Source: CAG-1782 sp964418255 | Lineage (GTDB): Bacteria > Bacillota > Clostridia > Christensenellales > DTU072 | Direction: 5' to 3' | DNA: 64,000 nt | Assembly (NCBI GenBank): GCA_964418255.1 | Contig: CAYQKV010000003.1 | Location: forward strand, 1-64,000 | Shown: positions 34,498 to 43,762 of the stretch, piece by piece | Numbering within the stretch: the first letter of the stretch is position 1 | Layout: each line of letters starts with the position of its first letter | Program-made: the position numbers and the translations under genes | Notes under the pieces: generated by a model | Database searches by the model: none | Told to the model about the DNA's origin: nothing | Seen by the model: the letters and a program-made list of their open reading frames with translations, nothing else

Positions 34498-37113
34498 ATG
34501 GACAGTCAAGGAATCATCGAGAAAGTTGACAGCGTAGAGAAGCTGGAAAGTCTAATCGAGAAAGTGCGCGCGGCGCAAAACGTATTTGCGACCTACACGC
34601 AGGAGCAAGTAGACGAAATCTTTTTCCGCGCGGCGGAAGCGGCGAACAAAGCGCGCATCCCACTTGCGAAACTTGCCGTTGAAGAAACGGGAATGGGTCT
34701 GGTAGAAGATAAAGTCATCAAAAACCACTATGCGGCGGAATACGTATACAACGCGTACCGTCATACGCGCACGGTAGGAGTTCTTGAAGAGGACAAGGCG
34801 TTCGGCATCAAAAAAATCGCCGAGCCTATCGGACTTGTGGGAGCGGTTATTCCTACTACCAACCCTACCAGCACGGCGATATTCAAAACGCTTATCGCGT
34901 TAAAAACCCGTAACGGTATCATAATCAGTCCTCATCCGAGAGCGAAGAATTCGACGATTGCCGCGGCGAAAATAGTGCTTGACGCGGCGGTTGCGGCGGG
35001 CGCGCCCGAAGGCATTATCGGATGGATTGACATCCCCAGCCTCGATATGACGAACACGCTTATGAAAGAAGCGGACATTATCCTTGCCACCGGCGGTCCC
35101 GGAATGGTCAAAGCGGCGTATTCGAGCGGAAAACCCGCGCTCGGCGTAGGCGCAGGGAACACCCCCGCCATCATCGACGAGACTGCGGACGTTATTTTGG
35201 CTGTAAACAGCATCATTCACAGTAAAACGTTCGACAACGGTATGATTTGCGCTTCCGAGCAGTCCGTTATCGTAGAAGAAAAAGTCTACGAGCAAGTTAA
35301 AAATGAATTCATCGCGCGCGGATGTTATTTCCTCAACCCCGACGAAACCGAGAAAGTACGTAAAACCATTATAATAAACGGCGCGCTCAACGCGAAAATC
35401 GTCGGACAGAAAGCGGCTAAAATCGCCGCGCTTGCAGGCGTAACCGTTCCCGAAGAAACGAAAATCATCATCGGCGAAGTGGAGAGCGTAGACCTGAGCG
35501 AAGAATTCGCCCACGAAAAACTCAGTCCCGTTCTCGCTATGTACAAAGCGAAAGATTTCTACGACGCTATGAACAAAGCGGAAAGGCTTATTGCCGACGG
35601 CGGATACGGACATACTTCTTCGGTTTACATAAACCAGCTTACGGAAAAAGCGAAACTCGACGAATTCTTCGAAAGAATGAAGACCTGCCGCGTGCTTGTA
35701 AACACGCCGTCGTCGCAGGGCGGAATAGGAGATATTTATAACTTCCGTCTTACGCCTTCTCTCACCCTCGGCTGCGGTTCGTGGGGCGGAAACAGCGTAA
35801 GCGAAAACGTAGGAGTCAAACACTTACTCAACATTAAAACAGTAGCGGAAAGGAGAGAAAATATGCTTTGGTTCAGAGCGCCTCAGAAAGTTTATATAAA
35901 GAAAGGATGCCTGCCGGTAGCTCTTGACGAGCTGAAAACGGTTATGGGCAAAAAGAAAGCGTTTATCGTAACGGACTCGTTCCTTTACAATAACGGATAC
36001 ACCAAACCGATTACCGATAAACTCGACGAAATGGGCATTACGCATACGACGTTCTTCAACGTTGCGCCCGACCCGACGCTTGCCTGCGCGAAAGAAGGTA
36101 CTGCGGCAATGAACGCGTTCAAACCCGACTGCATCATCGCTCTCGGCGGCGGCTCCGCTATGGACGCAGGTAAAATAATGTGGGTTATGTACGAACATCC
36201 CGAAGTCGACTTTATGGACCTTGCGATGAGATTTATGGATATAAGAAAGCGCGTCTACACCTTCCCGAAGATGGGCGAAAAAGCGTACTTTATCGCTGTT
36301 CCCACCTCTGCCGGAACGGGTAGCGAAGTTACCCCGTTCGCGGTAATAACCGACGAAAAGAGCGGAGTCAAATATCCTCTTGCCGACTACGAACTTATGC
36401 CGAATATGGCAATCGTCGACGCGGATATGATGATGAATGCGCCTAAGGGACTTACCGCGGCAAGCGGTATCGACGCGGTGACGCACGCGCTGGAAGCATA
36501 CGCTTCTATGATGGCGACCGACTATACCGACGGACTTGCGCTCCGCAGTTTGAAGATGATATTCGAATACTTGCCCAAAGCGTACGACAACGGACCGAAC
36601 GACCCGATTGCTCGTGAGAAAATGGGTAATGCCGCGACTATGGCTGGTATGGCGTTTGCCAACGCGTTTCTGGGAGTATGCCACTCTATGGCGCATAAGC
36701 TCGGAGCGTTCCACCACCTTCCGCACGGCGTAGCCAACGCGCTTATGATTGACGAAGTGCTGCGTTTCAACGCGGAGGAAGTTCCCACGAAGATGGGTAC
36801 GTTCCCGCAGTACGGGTACCCGCACACGCTTGCAAGATACGCCGAAGTCGCGGATTATCTCGGAATAAAGGGCAAGAACGACAAAGAAAAACTCAATAAC
36901 CTGATTAAAGCTATCGACGAACTGAAAGAGAGAGTGGGTATTAAGAAGACGATAGCGGAATACGGTATCGACGAGAAGAACTTCCTCGACAGACTCGACG
37001 AAATGGTTGAACAGGCGTTCGACGACCAGTGCACGGGAGCGAACCCGAGATACCCGCTTATGAGTGAAATCAAGCAGATGTATCTCAACGCTTATTATGG
37101 CAAACGCAAATAA
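34498..37113 (+). CDS. adhE: bifunctional acetaldehyde-CoA/alcohol dehydrogenase
   Basis: 871 residues, the usual AdhE length. The N-terminal aldehyde dehydrogenase (~1-440) converts acetyl-CoA to acetaldehyde; its catalytic Cys is in NGMICASEQ. The C-terminal iron-dependent alcohol dehydrogenase (~455-870) makes ethanol; GGGSAMDAGK binds NAD, and DAVTHALEAY with HSMAHKLGAFHHLPHG supplies the iron ligands. It recycles two NADH per acetyl-CoA and forms spirosomes in other bacteria. It is translated directly after rex, so redox control is built into the operon. Confidence 0.97.
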   Translation: MDSQGIIEKVDSVEKLESLIEKVRAAQNVFATYTQEQVDEIFFRAAEAANKARIPLAKLAVEETGMGLVEDKVIKNHYAAEYVYNAYRHTRTVGVLEEDKAFGIKKIAEPIGLVGAVIPTTNPTSTAIFKTLIALKTRNGIIISPHPRAKNSTIAAAKIVLDAAVAAGAPEGIIGWIDIPSLDMTNTLMKEADIILATGGPGMVKAAYSSGKPALGVGAGNTPAIIDETADVILAVNSIIHSKTFDNGMICASEQSVIVEEKVYEQVKNEFIARGCYFLNPDETEKVRKTIIINGALNAKIVGQKAAKIAALAGVTVPEETKIIIGEVESVDLSEEFAHEKLSPVLAMYKAKDFYDAMNKAERLIADGGYGHTSSVYINQLTEKAKLDEFFERMKTCRVLVNTPSSQGGIGDIYNFRLTPSLTLGCGSWGGNSVSENVGVKHLLNIKTVAERRENMLWFRAPQKVYIKKGCLPVALDELKTVMGKKKAFIVTDSFLYNNGYTKPITDKLDEMGITHTTFFNVAPDPTLACAKEGTAAMNAFKPDCIIALGGGSAMDAGKIMWVMYEHPEVDFMDLAMRFMDIRKRVYTFPKMGEKAYFIAVPTSAGTGSEVTPFAVITDEKSGVKYPLADYELMPNMAIVDADMMMNAPKGLTAASGIDAVTHALEAYASMMATDYTDGLALRSLKMIFEYLPKAYDNGPNDPIAREKMGNAATMAGMAFANAFLGVCHSMAHKLGAFHHLPHGVANALMIDEVLRFNAEEVPTKMGTFPQYGYPHTLARYAEVADYLGIKGKNDKEKLNNLIKAIDELKERVGIKKTIAEYGIDEKNFLDRLDEMVEQAFDDQCTGANPRYPLMSEIKQMYLNAYYGKRK

Positions 37114-37134
37114 AAAGTTAAGGAGGATATAGAT

Positions 37135-37884
37135 ATGAAACTCGAAAAGATAGTAGCCGTACGCAACACGAAGACGATATACCGCGACGGAGACAAAATC
37201 GTTAAACTCTTTGACGAGCATTATTCGAAATCGGATATACTCAACGAAGCGCTCAACCAGGCGAGAGTGGAAGAGACGGGACTCAACATACCCAAACTGT
37301 TGGAGGTAACGAAAATCGACGGCAAATGGGCGATAGTCATCGAATACATTCCGGGAAAGACGCTCGAACAGCTGATGAAAGAAAATCCCGAAAAAATCGA
37401 CGAATATCTCAACCTGTTCGTAGAGCTTCAAATGCAGGTACACGATAAACGCGCGCCCCTTCTTAACAAATTGAAAGACAAGATGAACAGGAAGATTTCC
37501 CAGACCGACCTTTCGGCGACGACGAGATACGAACTCCATACGAGACTGGATTCCCTTCCGAAGCATACGAAGGTGTGCCACGGGGACTTCAACCCGAGCA
37601 ACATAATAATTTCCGACGACGGAACGCCGTACATCATCGACTGGTCGCACGCGACGCAGGGCAACGCTTCGGCGGACGTTGCGAGAACGTACCTTTTGTT
37701 CTGGCTTTCGGGACAAATCGACCTTGCGGAAAAATATCTCAATCTTTTCTGCGAAAAGAGCGACACCGCAAAACAGTACGTTCAGAAATGGATACCCATC
37801 GTGGCGGCGAGCCAGATGGTAAAGGGCAAACAGGAAGAGAGAGAATTCCTTATGCACTGGGTAGACGTAGTAGACTACGAATAA
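37135..37884 (+). CDS. aminoglycoside-phosphotransferase-like small-molecule kinase
   Basis: 249 residues of the APH/choline-kinase fold. GDKIVKLFDE carries the ATP-binding Lys, VIEYIPGKTLEQL is the hinge, CHGDFNPSNII is the catalytic loop (Asp), and YIIDWSHATQG is the metal-binding segment. The substrate is probably a small hydroxyl compound; drug resistance is not implied. AAGGAGG precedes the ATG, 21 nt after adhE, so it belongs to the rex-adhE transcript. A kinase at this spot is unexpected, and its link to redox metabolism is unknown. Confidence 0.8.
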   Translation: MKLEKIVAVRNTKTIYRDGDKIVKLFDEHYSKSDILNEALNQARVEETGLNIPKLLEVTKIDGKWAIVIEYIPGKTLEQLMKENPEKIDEYLNLFVELQMQVHDKRAPLLNKLKDKMNRKISQTDLSATTRYELHTRLDSLPKHTKVCHGDFNPSNIIISDDGTPYIIDWSHATQGNASADVARTYLLFWLSGQIDLAEKYLNLFCEKSDTAKQYVQKWIPIVAASQMVKGKQEEREFLMHWVDVVDYE

Positions 37885-37908
37885 AACCAAACCGACGGGA
37901 GGTAAACT

Positions 37909-38160
37909 ATGGTCAAAATAACTGTTTGTATAGGAAGTTCGTGTCACCTTAAAGGTTCGCGTCAGTTAGTGGAGAGATTTCAGTATCTTATCAAAGAGAG
38001 CCAAAAAGACGACTCGATTGAACTTGCGGGAGCGTTCTGTATGGGCAAATGCGCCTCGAACGGCGTGTCCGTAACGGTGGACGGCGATTTCTTCGCGGTT
38101 AAACCCGAAAACGTGGACGAATTCTTCCGCACCGAAGTGTTGCCTCGCGCGGCAAAATAA
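37909..38160 (+). CDS. thioredoxin-like [2Fe-2S] ferredoxin (NuoE/HydA-partner type)
   Basis: 83 residues with the thioredoxin-like ferredoxin fold. Four Cys bind one [2Fe-2S] cluster: CIGSSC near the N-terminus and CMGKC at ~44-48. The same domain occurs in NuoE and in small subunits of electron-bifurcating hydrogenases. It lies 24 nt after the kinase gene and 30 nt before the sensory hydrogenase gene, so it is a likely electron carrier for one of the two [FeFe] hydrogenases in this operon. GGGAGG precedes the ATG. Confidence 0.85.
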   Translation: MVKITVCIGSSCHLKGSRQLVERFQYLIKESQKDDSIELAGAFCMGKCASNGVSVTVDGDFFAVKPENVDEFFRTEVLPRAAK

Positions 38161-38190
38161 GCGTATATATATTTACGTAAAGAGGAAAAA

Positions 38191-39879
38191 ATGGAATTTC
38201 TCGATTTCAGAACGGCAAAATGCAAGGACTGTTTCAAATGTCTGCGCGAATGTCCGGTAAAGGCAATCAGATACGAAAACCATCAGGCTAAAATTATCGA
38301 CGAACGGTGTATTCTCTGCGGACGATGCACCGTCGTCTGCCCGCAGAACGCAAAAAGGGTTCATTCCGACGCAGACAAAGTGGAAAACCTCTTAAAAAGC
38401 GGCGGAAAGATAATCGCGTCGGTCGCGCCGTCGTTTATCGCGTCGTTCGGACTTTCTTCCTTCGGGCAGATGGTCGGCGCTCTTAAAAAACTCGGGTTTA
38501 GCGAGGCGGAAGAAACGGCGGCGGGCGCGAAAGTGGTCACCGACGAGTACGCAAGGCTGATGAAGACGGGCAAGTATGAAAACTTTATCACGAGCGCGTG
38601 CCCTGCGATAAACAAGATGATACAGATATATTATCCGCAGGCGCTTAAATATCTCGCGCCCGTCGCTTCGCCTATGGTCGTTCACGCGAGAATGATTAAA
38701 GAAAGAGACCCCGAAGCGAAGATTATCTTCATCGGACCGTGCATTGCTAAGAAGAGAGAAGGGAAAGAGAGCGGAATTATCGACGCGGTGCTTACCTTCG
38801 AAGAACTCGAAGAACTGTTCGTTAAACACGGTATAGACCCGAAAAAAGAGGACGCGTCGGACGGCGGCGGAGATTACAACGCCGCGAAATATTACCCGAT
38901 AAACCGAGGGATAATCAAATCGTTTATCGACCGACCCGACGGATATGAATACGTCGCCGTGGACGGAGTGAACAGAAGTTTCGAAGTGCTCGACGACATA
39001 CAGCATTACAGCGGGCTTTTCATCGAAATCAACTGTTGCGAATACGCGTGCGTAAACGGACCGTGCGCGCTGAAAACCGAAGGCGGCGCGATTAAAGCGA
39101 ACGAAAGCGTGCGTAAATACGTAAGAGACGCAAAAGGGGAAGGAGAGGAAATCAAAGCGCCGAAAGACGCGGGAGAAAGACACCCGTTTATCGGACTGCC
39201 TACGGGCACGCCGTGCGAACGCGACATAAGAGCGGTGCTGGCAAAGACGGGAAAGAATAAGCCGGAAGACGAGCTCAACTGCGGAGCGTGCGGATACGCG
39301 ACCTGTCGGGACAAGGCGATAGCCGTGCTCAGAGGATACGCCGACCTCGAAATGTGCCTTCCTTATATGAGAACGAGAGCGGAATCTATGTCGTACGAGA
39401 TAATACAGAACAGCCCGTACGGTATTATCGTGCTCGATAACGACCTCAAAATCATCGAATACAATTCGAGCGTAAGGGCGTTGCTCGGAATAGAAGAGAG
39501 AGACGCAAAAGGTTACTACGCTTACGAATGTTTCGACGCGAACGAGTTTGTCATAGCGCAGAATTCGAAAAACAACGTAATCAAGAAGAAAATACATTTC
39601 GAAAAGAGCGGGAAGTACGCGGACGCGACCATTGTCAAGGTAGAAAATCAGAAGATAATGTTCGGGATATTCAAGGATATAACGGACAGCGTCGAATACG
39701 GAAAGAAACTCGACGAAATGAAGCGCGAAACGCTGGAAACGACGGACGAAGTTATTAAAAAACAGATGCGCGTAGCGCAGGAGATAGCGTCGCTGCTCGG
39801 AGAAACCACCGCGGAAACCAAGGTCGCGCTGTTGAAACTGAAAAAGACCCTGACGCCTTCGGACGGAAACGAGGACTGA
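38191..39879 (+). CDS. sensory-type [FeFe] hydrogenase with PAS domain (HydS-like)
   Basis: 562 residues. Two N-terminal [4Fe-4S] clusters (CKDCFKCLRECP, CILCGRCTVVCP) feed an H-cluster domain (~75-330). The motifs are TSACPA, GPCIAKKRE and INCCEYACVNGPC. In TSACPA the proton-relay Cys of catalytic enzymes (TSCCP) is Ala, a known mark of group C sensory hydrogenases. A further Fe-S segment (CGACGYATCRDKA, ~355) and a PAS domain (~395-500) follow, ending in a helical tail. It probably senses H2 and signals to the PP2C phosphatase encoded 17 nt downstream. This order recalls the hfs loci of thermophilic clostridia. Confidence 0.9.
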   Translation: MEFLDFRTAKCKDCFKCLRECPVKAIRYENHQAKIIDERCILCGRCTVVCPQNAKRVHSDADKVENLLKSGGKIIASVAPSFIASFGLSSFGQMVGALKKLGFSEAEETAAGAKVVTDEYARLMKTGKYENFITSACPAINKMIQIYYPQALKYLAPVASPMVVHARMIKERDPEAKIIFIGPCIAKKREGKESGIIDAVLTFEELEELFVKHGIDPKKEDASDGGGDYNAAKYYPINRGIIKSFIDRPDGYEYVAVDGVNRSFEVLDDIQHYSGLFIEINCCEYACVNGPCALKTEGGAIKANESVRKYVRDAKGEGEEIKAPKDAGERHPFIGLPTGTPCERDIRAVLAKTGKNKPEDELNCGACGYATCRDKAIAVLRGYADLEMCLPYMRTRAESMSYEIIQNSPYGIIVLDNDLKIIEYNSSVRALLGIEERDAKGYYAYECFDANEFVIAQNSKNNVIKKKIHFEKSGKYADATIVKVENQKIMFGIFKDITDSVEYGKKLDEMKRETLETTDEVIKKQMRVAQEIASLLGETTAETKVALLKLKKTLTPSDGNED

Positions 39880-39896
39880 CGGGCGGAGCATAGAAT

Positions 39897-41057
39897 ATGG
39901 AATTGTTTCTCGAAAGCGGATATACGTCTCTGAATAAAAAAGGCGAGGAGCTGTGCGGAGACAAGGTCGAATGCGTGACTTCGGGGGATTATACCACCCT
40001 CGTGCTCGCAGACGGAATGGGAAGCGGAGTTAAAGCGAATATCCTTTCTACGCTCACTTCGAAAATACTTTGCACGATGGTATCCGAGGGCATAGAAATG
40101 GAAGAGTGCATCGACACCATAGTGCAGACTTTGCCTGCGTGCAAGGTGCGCGGCGTGGCGTACTCGACGTTCTCGGTTATTCACGTAAACAACAAAGGAG
40201 AGGGGTACCTGTTCGAATTCGACAACCCCGACGCCATATATTATCACGACGGCGTTTGCCGCGATTTCGACAGAAAAGAATATAATATCGCGGGTAAGAA
40301 AGTTTACGTTGCCGAGCTTAATCTCGTAAAAGACGACGTTATCATCGTTATGAGCGACGGCGTTATCCACGCGGGAATAGGTATGCTTCTTAACCTCGGG
40401 TGGCTCAGAAAGGACGTGGTCGAGCATCTCAACCGCGTAATCGAACCGGGAATGACCGCAAAGTGCATAGCGTGTCTGCTTGCGGGCGCGTGCAACGATT
40501 TGTATATGGACGAACCCGGCGACGACACCACGGTGGCGGCGGTGAGAATCCGCGAAAGACTGGACGTCAAACTTATGGTGGGACCTCCCGTGGATAAATC
40601 GAAAGACGATTTTTACGTCGCAAGGTTTATGGAGGGCGAAGGCAAAAAGGTCGTGTGCGGCGGAACGAGTTCGATGATAGTATCGCGTTACCTTCACGAA
40701 ACCGTCACGGCGGACTGGGATTTCCCCGACAAGGACGTGCCGCCGATAGGACATATTAAAGGCATAGACCTTACGACCGAAGGCGTTTTGACTTTGCGTA
40801 AACTGCTCGAACACAGCGAAAAATATCTTTCAAACAGAGACCTTACGCCGAAGTATTATAAGAAAAAAGACGGCGCGAGTTTGCTTGCCGATATGCTTTT
40901 CGTCAAGGGAACGCACATTACGTTCTACGTAGGGCAGGGGATAAACGCGGCGCATCAAGGTCTGCCGATAGATATTACTATGAAACTTAAACTTGTGGAA
41001 AGCCTTACGCAAAATCTCAGAAAAATGGGGAAAGTAGTGGAAGTATATTACGATTAA
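39897..41057 (+). CDS. SpoIIE-type PP2C serine/threonine phosphatase
   Basis: 386 residues. The N-terminal ~200 form a PP2C/SpoIIE phosphatase domain: LADGMGSG (metal-binding Asp), VMSDGVIHAG and DDTTVAAVRI. The C-terminal ~180 residues have no clear domain. Although named after a sporulation protein, phosphatases of this form sit between two [FeFe] hydrogenase genes in Clostridia and are thought to act in hydrogen-dependent signalling. The target (an anti-anti-sigma factor or other phosphoprotein) is not encoded next to it. It lies between the HydS-like gene (17 nt) and the second hydrogenase (11 nt). Confidence 0.88.
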   Translation: MELFLESGYTSLNKKGEELCGDKVECVTSGDYTTLVLADGMGSGVKANILSTLTSKILCTMVSEGIEMEECIDTIVQTLPACKVRGVAYSTFSVIHVNNKGEGYLFEFDNPDAIYYHDGVCRDFDRKEYNIAGKKVYVAELNLVKDDVIIVMSDGVIHAGIGMLLNLGWLRKDVVEHLNRVIEPGMTAKCIACLLAGACNDLYMDEPGDDTTVAAVRIRERLDVKLMVGPPVDKSKDDFYVARFMEGEGKKVVCGGTSSMIVSRYLHETVTADWDFPDKDVPPIGHIKGIDLTTEGVLTLRKLLEHSEKYLSNRDLTPKYYKKKDGASLLADMLFVKGTHITFYVGQGINAAHQGLPIDITMKLKLVESLTQNLRKMGKVVEVYYD

Positions 41058-41068
41058 GGTGATTATTT

Positions 41069-42517
41069 ATGGATAGATTCGATACAAAAGTACAATACCT
41101 TAAATATCGCGTGCTTAAAGAAGTGGCGAAACACGCGTGGGACGACACGCTTTGGGAATCGATTATCGATATTCCCAAAGACATAGTGCCTGGAAGAACG
41201 CCTTCTATGCGTTGTTGCGTTTACAAGGAACGCGCGATTTTGTCGGAAAGAGTTAAACTCGCTACGGGCGGAAATAAAGCGAACCCGAACGTAATCGAAG
41301 TAATAGACATCGCGTGCGACGATTGCCCCGCGGGCGGATACGAAATAACCAACGCTTGCCGCGGATGCTTAGCGCACCGCTGTATGGACGCGTGCAAGAA
41401 AGGCGCGATAACCCTCGACCATAACCAGAAAGCGCATATCGACAAAAGTAAATGCGTCGAATGCGGTATGTGCGCGAAGGTCTGCCCGTATTCCGCAATC
41501 ATAAACAGTAAACGTCCTTGCCAGAATTCGTGTAAGGTAAAAGCTATCAGTATGAGCGAGGAAAAAGCGGCGAAAATCGACAACGAAAAATGTATCGCTT
41601 GCGGCGCGTGCGTCTATCAGTGCCCGTTCGGCGCGATAAGCGATAAATCGTTTATCCTCAACGTAATCGATATGATAAAAAAGAGCGAAAAAAATTCGAA
41701 GTACAAAGTGTACGCCGTCGTCGCTCCGTCGATTGCGGGACAGTTCAATTACGTCAAACCCGGGCAGGTAACCGCGGGAATAAAGGAACTCGGATTTTTC
41801 AGCGTAGTGGAAGCCGCGCTCGGCGCTGATATGGTCGCTATGAGCGAAGCGCGCGAACTCGCGGAAAAAGGCTTTTTGACAAGTTCCTGCTGCCCCGCGT
41901 TCGTCAAATACACCGAGACGCAGTTCCCTGCGCTTAAAGGCAATATAAGCACTAACCTCTCGCCTATGGCGACGATAGCTAAATACATAAAATCGACGGA
42001 TAAGATTGCCAAAATAGTATTTATAGGACCCTGTACGGCAAAAAAAGCCGAATTTCAAAAGAAAGAAGTCAGACCGTATATCGACTCGGTCATCACTTTC
42101 GAAGAATTGCAGGCGCTGTTTGACAGCAAGGATATAGACCTTGCTTCCCTTAAAGAAGAAGTGCTGGACAACGCCTCGTATTTCGGCAGAATTTTCGCAC
42201 GAAGCGGCGGGCTTGCCGACGCGGTGAGACAGGGAATAAAGGAAAACGGCATTACCGATTTCGAATACAAACCAGTCGTTTGCGACGGCATAGAACAGTG
42301 CCGTATCGCGCTGCTCAAAGCGTCCAAAAAAATTCCCGACGGAAATTTCATCGAGGGTATGGCGTGCGTCAGCGGGTGCATAGGCGGCGCGGGTTGTCTT
42401 ACGCACGGCGAGAAAAACCGCCGCGACGTGGATAAGTACGGAATGGAAGCGTACGAAAAGACCATTTCCGACGCAATCGGCGTGCTTCCCGTCATCAATA
42501 CCACGACGGAAGAATAG
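41069..42517 (+). CDS. [FeFe] hydrogenase, group B type
   Basis: 482 residues. The N-terminal part holds several Cys clusters (CDDCPAGG, CRGCLAHRCMDACKKGA, CVECGMCAKVCPYSA, CIACGACVYQCPFGA), an extended 4Fe-4S wire. The H-cluster domain (~210-470) has SSCCPAF (relay Cys kept, unlike the sensory enzyme upstream), GPCTAKKAEF and EGMACVSGCIGGAGC. It is expected to make or oxidise H2 with ferredoxin in the cytoplasm. The group B assignment rests on the N-terminal layout and the GPC variant of the second motif. It is the last gene of the operon, followed by a strong terminator. Confidence 0.92.
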   Translation: MDRFDTKVQYLKYRVLKEVAKHAWDDTLWESIIDIPKDIVPGRTPSMRCCVYKERAILSERVKLATGGNKANPNVIEVIDIACDDCPAGGYEITNACRGCLAHRCMDACKKGAITLDHNQKAHIDKSKCVECGMCAKVCPYSAIINSKRPCQNSCKVKAISMSEEKAAKIDNEKCIACGACVYQCPFGAISDKSFILNVIDMIKKSEKNSKYKVYAVVAPSIAGQFNYVKPGQVTAGIKELGFFSVVEAALGADMVAMSEARELAEKGFLTSSCCPAFVKYTETQFPALKGNISTNLSPMATIAKYIKSTDKIAKIVFIGPCTAKKAEFQKKEVRPYIDSVITFEELQALFDSKDIDLASLKEEVLDNASYFGRIFARSGGLADAVRQGIKENGITDFEYKPVVCDGIEQCRIALLKASKKIPDGNFIEGMACVSGCIGGAGCLTHGEKNRRDVDKYGMEAYEKTISDAIGVLPVINTTTEE

Positions 42518-42540
42518 AAATTCCCAATAGAAAGTAAAGC

Positions 42541-42575
42541 AAAACCCGAAGCGAAAATCGCTTCGGGTTTTGCTT
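42541..42575 (+). terminator. terminator of the rex-adhE-hydrogenase operon
   Basis: Thirteen-bp stem AAAACCCGAAGCG / CGCTTCGGGTTTT with loop AAAAT, 23 nt after the hydrogenase stop. Confidence 0.9.
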
Positions 42576-42600
42576 TATCGCTTTAACGCGTTAAAACAAG

Positions 42601-42629
42601 TTGACTTTATCGCTTTATCGTGCTAAAAT
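42601..42629 (+). promoter_or_regulatory. sigma-A-type promoter of the YerC gene
   Basis: TTGACT (42601-42606), 17-nt spacer, TAAAAT (42624-42629), 30 nt before the ATG. Confidence 0.6.
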
Positions 42630-42659
42630 ATAAAAAGAATAAAAACAGGGGTATTTTTT

Positions 42660-42950
42660 ATGGCGGACGTATTCAAAACGGTGGGAGCGGATTTGCTGAT
42701 AAAGGCGATAGTTGCGACGGACAACGAAAGCGATTGTCGCGCGTTGCTCGAAGATATGATTACCACGAAAGAGATTATCGAGATTTCGCAGAGAATGGAA
42801 GTCGTCAGACTGTTGAGACAGAATATGTCTTATGCGGAAATATGCGAAAAGACGGGCGCGAGCACGGCTACGATTTCGCGCGTCAACAGATGTTACACAT
42901 ATGGAAACGGCGGGTATAAGACCGCGTTTGACAAAATCGAGCAAAAATAA
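42660..42950 (+). CDS. yerC: YerC/YecD family TrpR-like regulator
   Basis: 96 residues matching the TrpR-related YerC/YecD family. An all-helical dimeric fold contains the helix-turn-helix MSYAEICEKTGASTATISRVNRC, preceded by ITTKEIIEISQRMEVVRLL. It probably binds DNA, but its regulon and any ligand are unknown; members do not generally respond to tryptophan. A weak AGGGG precedes the ATG. It converges with the leftward membrane protein gene that ends 24 nt away. Confidence 0.88.
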   Translation: MADVFKTVGADLLIKAIVATDNESDCRALLEDMITTKEIIEISQRMEVVRLLRQNMSYAEICEKTGASTATISRVNRCYTYGNGGYKTAFDKIEQK

Positions 42951-42973
42951 TTTTCAAAAAAGTTTGAAAAAAT

Positions 42974-43762
42974 TCAGTTGTCGGTCGTTTCGTCCGCGGT
43001 TTTTTGCGGCGAGTCGGTCGGCTTTTTCGTTTTCCGTTCGAGTACGGTAGCGACTTTCGGAAAAAGCGGCGTGGGGAGGAAGATTTTATCGAGGATAAAA
43101 CCGCACAGTTTGATGAGGGGCGCGTTGATAAGCGTTGTCACCAACGTGGCGAGCCCTATGCTGTGAAAACCGACGGCGTAGATTTGTTTCCAGTCGAAAG
43201 AAGCGGCGTCGCCGAACAGCGAGAACGCGAGGATTATCGAAAGGACGAGACAGCAAATATCGTAAATCCATTTCGTGCGCGTTACGGGCGAAGCGAATTT
43301 TGCGGAGACTTCGGATACGAAGAGTTCGTGTATCTGCAAAGGGAAGTAGGTGCGGAAGAAGCACGCAACGCCGAGAGAAACGCAAAAATCGCCCACGAGG
43401 AGCATAACCCAACGCACGGCTATGGAAGAAAAGATTTCCTCGCCGAGAATGATAAACCATAAGTCGAGGCAGTATCCGTAAATCACCGCCGCGGCGAAGC
43501 AGAGAAGAAAACGCCAGTCGAATTTCCTTACGACGAGACAGAGTATAACAAGGATAACGCCTTGAAGAAGGTACTCGGTGACGCCTACGCTGAAAAACGA
43601 GGAAAGGGGATAAAGAAATTCCTGTAAAATAAATGTCGGCGCGGCTATCATACTTACGCCCAGTCCGGTTTTTTTACATATACACACGCCGAGCGACATA
43701 AAAATCGTGCCGAGAATCCACATAAGTTCCGACGTCTTCGGAATTTTTTTACCTTTAATCAT
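42974..43762 (-). CDS. YczE/YitT-type integral membrane protein
   Basis: 262 residues with five to six hydrophobic helices. The opening LMWILGTIFMSLGVCICKKTGLGVSMIAAP and the later VIYGYCLDLWFI segment match the YczE/YyaS/YitT group of uncharacterised Firmicutes membrane proteins. The last ~30 residues are a Lys/Thr/Asp-rich cytoplasmic tail. Function unknown; a transport role is only a guess. It is transcribed leftward from the 336-nt gap that also serves lgt. Confidence 0.75.
   Translation of the reverse strand: MIKGKKIPKTSELMWILGTIFMSLGVCICKKTGLGVSMIAAPTFILQEFLYPLSSFFSVGVTEYLLQGVILVILCLVVRKFDWRFLLCFAAAVIYGYCLDLWFIILGEEIFSSIAVRWVMLLVGDFCVSLGVACFFRTYFPLQIHELFVSEVSAKFASPVTRTKWIYDICCLVLSIILAFSLFGDAASFDWKQIYAVGFHSIGLATLVTTLINAPLIKLCGFILDKIFLPTPLFPKVATVLERKTKKPTDSPQKTADETTDN

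Noticed and set aside
35824..37947. 707-codon open frame antisense to adhE
   Set aside because: It mirrors a highly conserved enzyme gene, is rich in Arg/Phe/Val/Tyr as expected of a shadow frame, and has no ribosome site or family motif.
38392..39891. 499-codon open frame antisense to the sensory hydrogenase
   Set aside because: Shadow of a gene with clear Fe-S and H-cluster motifs; no independent support.
39897..41057. SpoIIE as evidence for a sporulation operon
   Set aside because: The PP2C phosphatase lacks the SpoIIE membrane region and sits between hydrogenase genes, so it is a signalling phosphatase rather than the sporulation protein.
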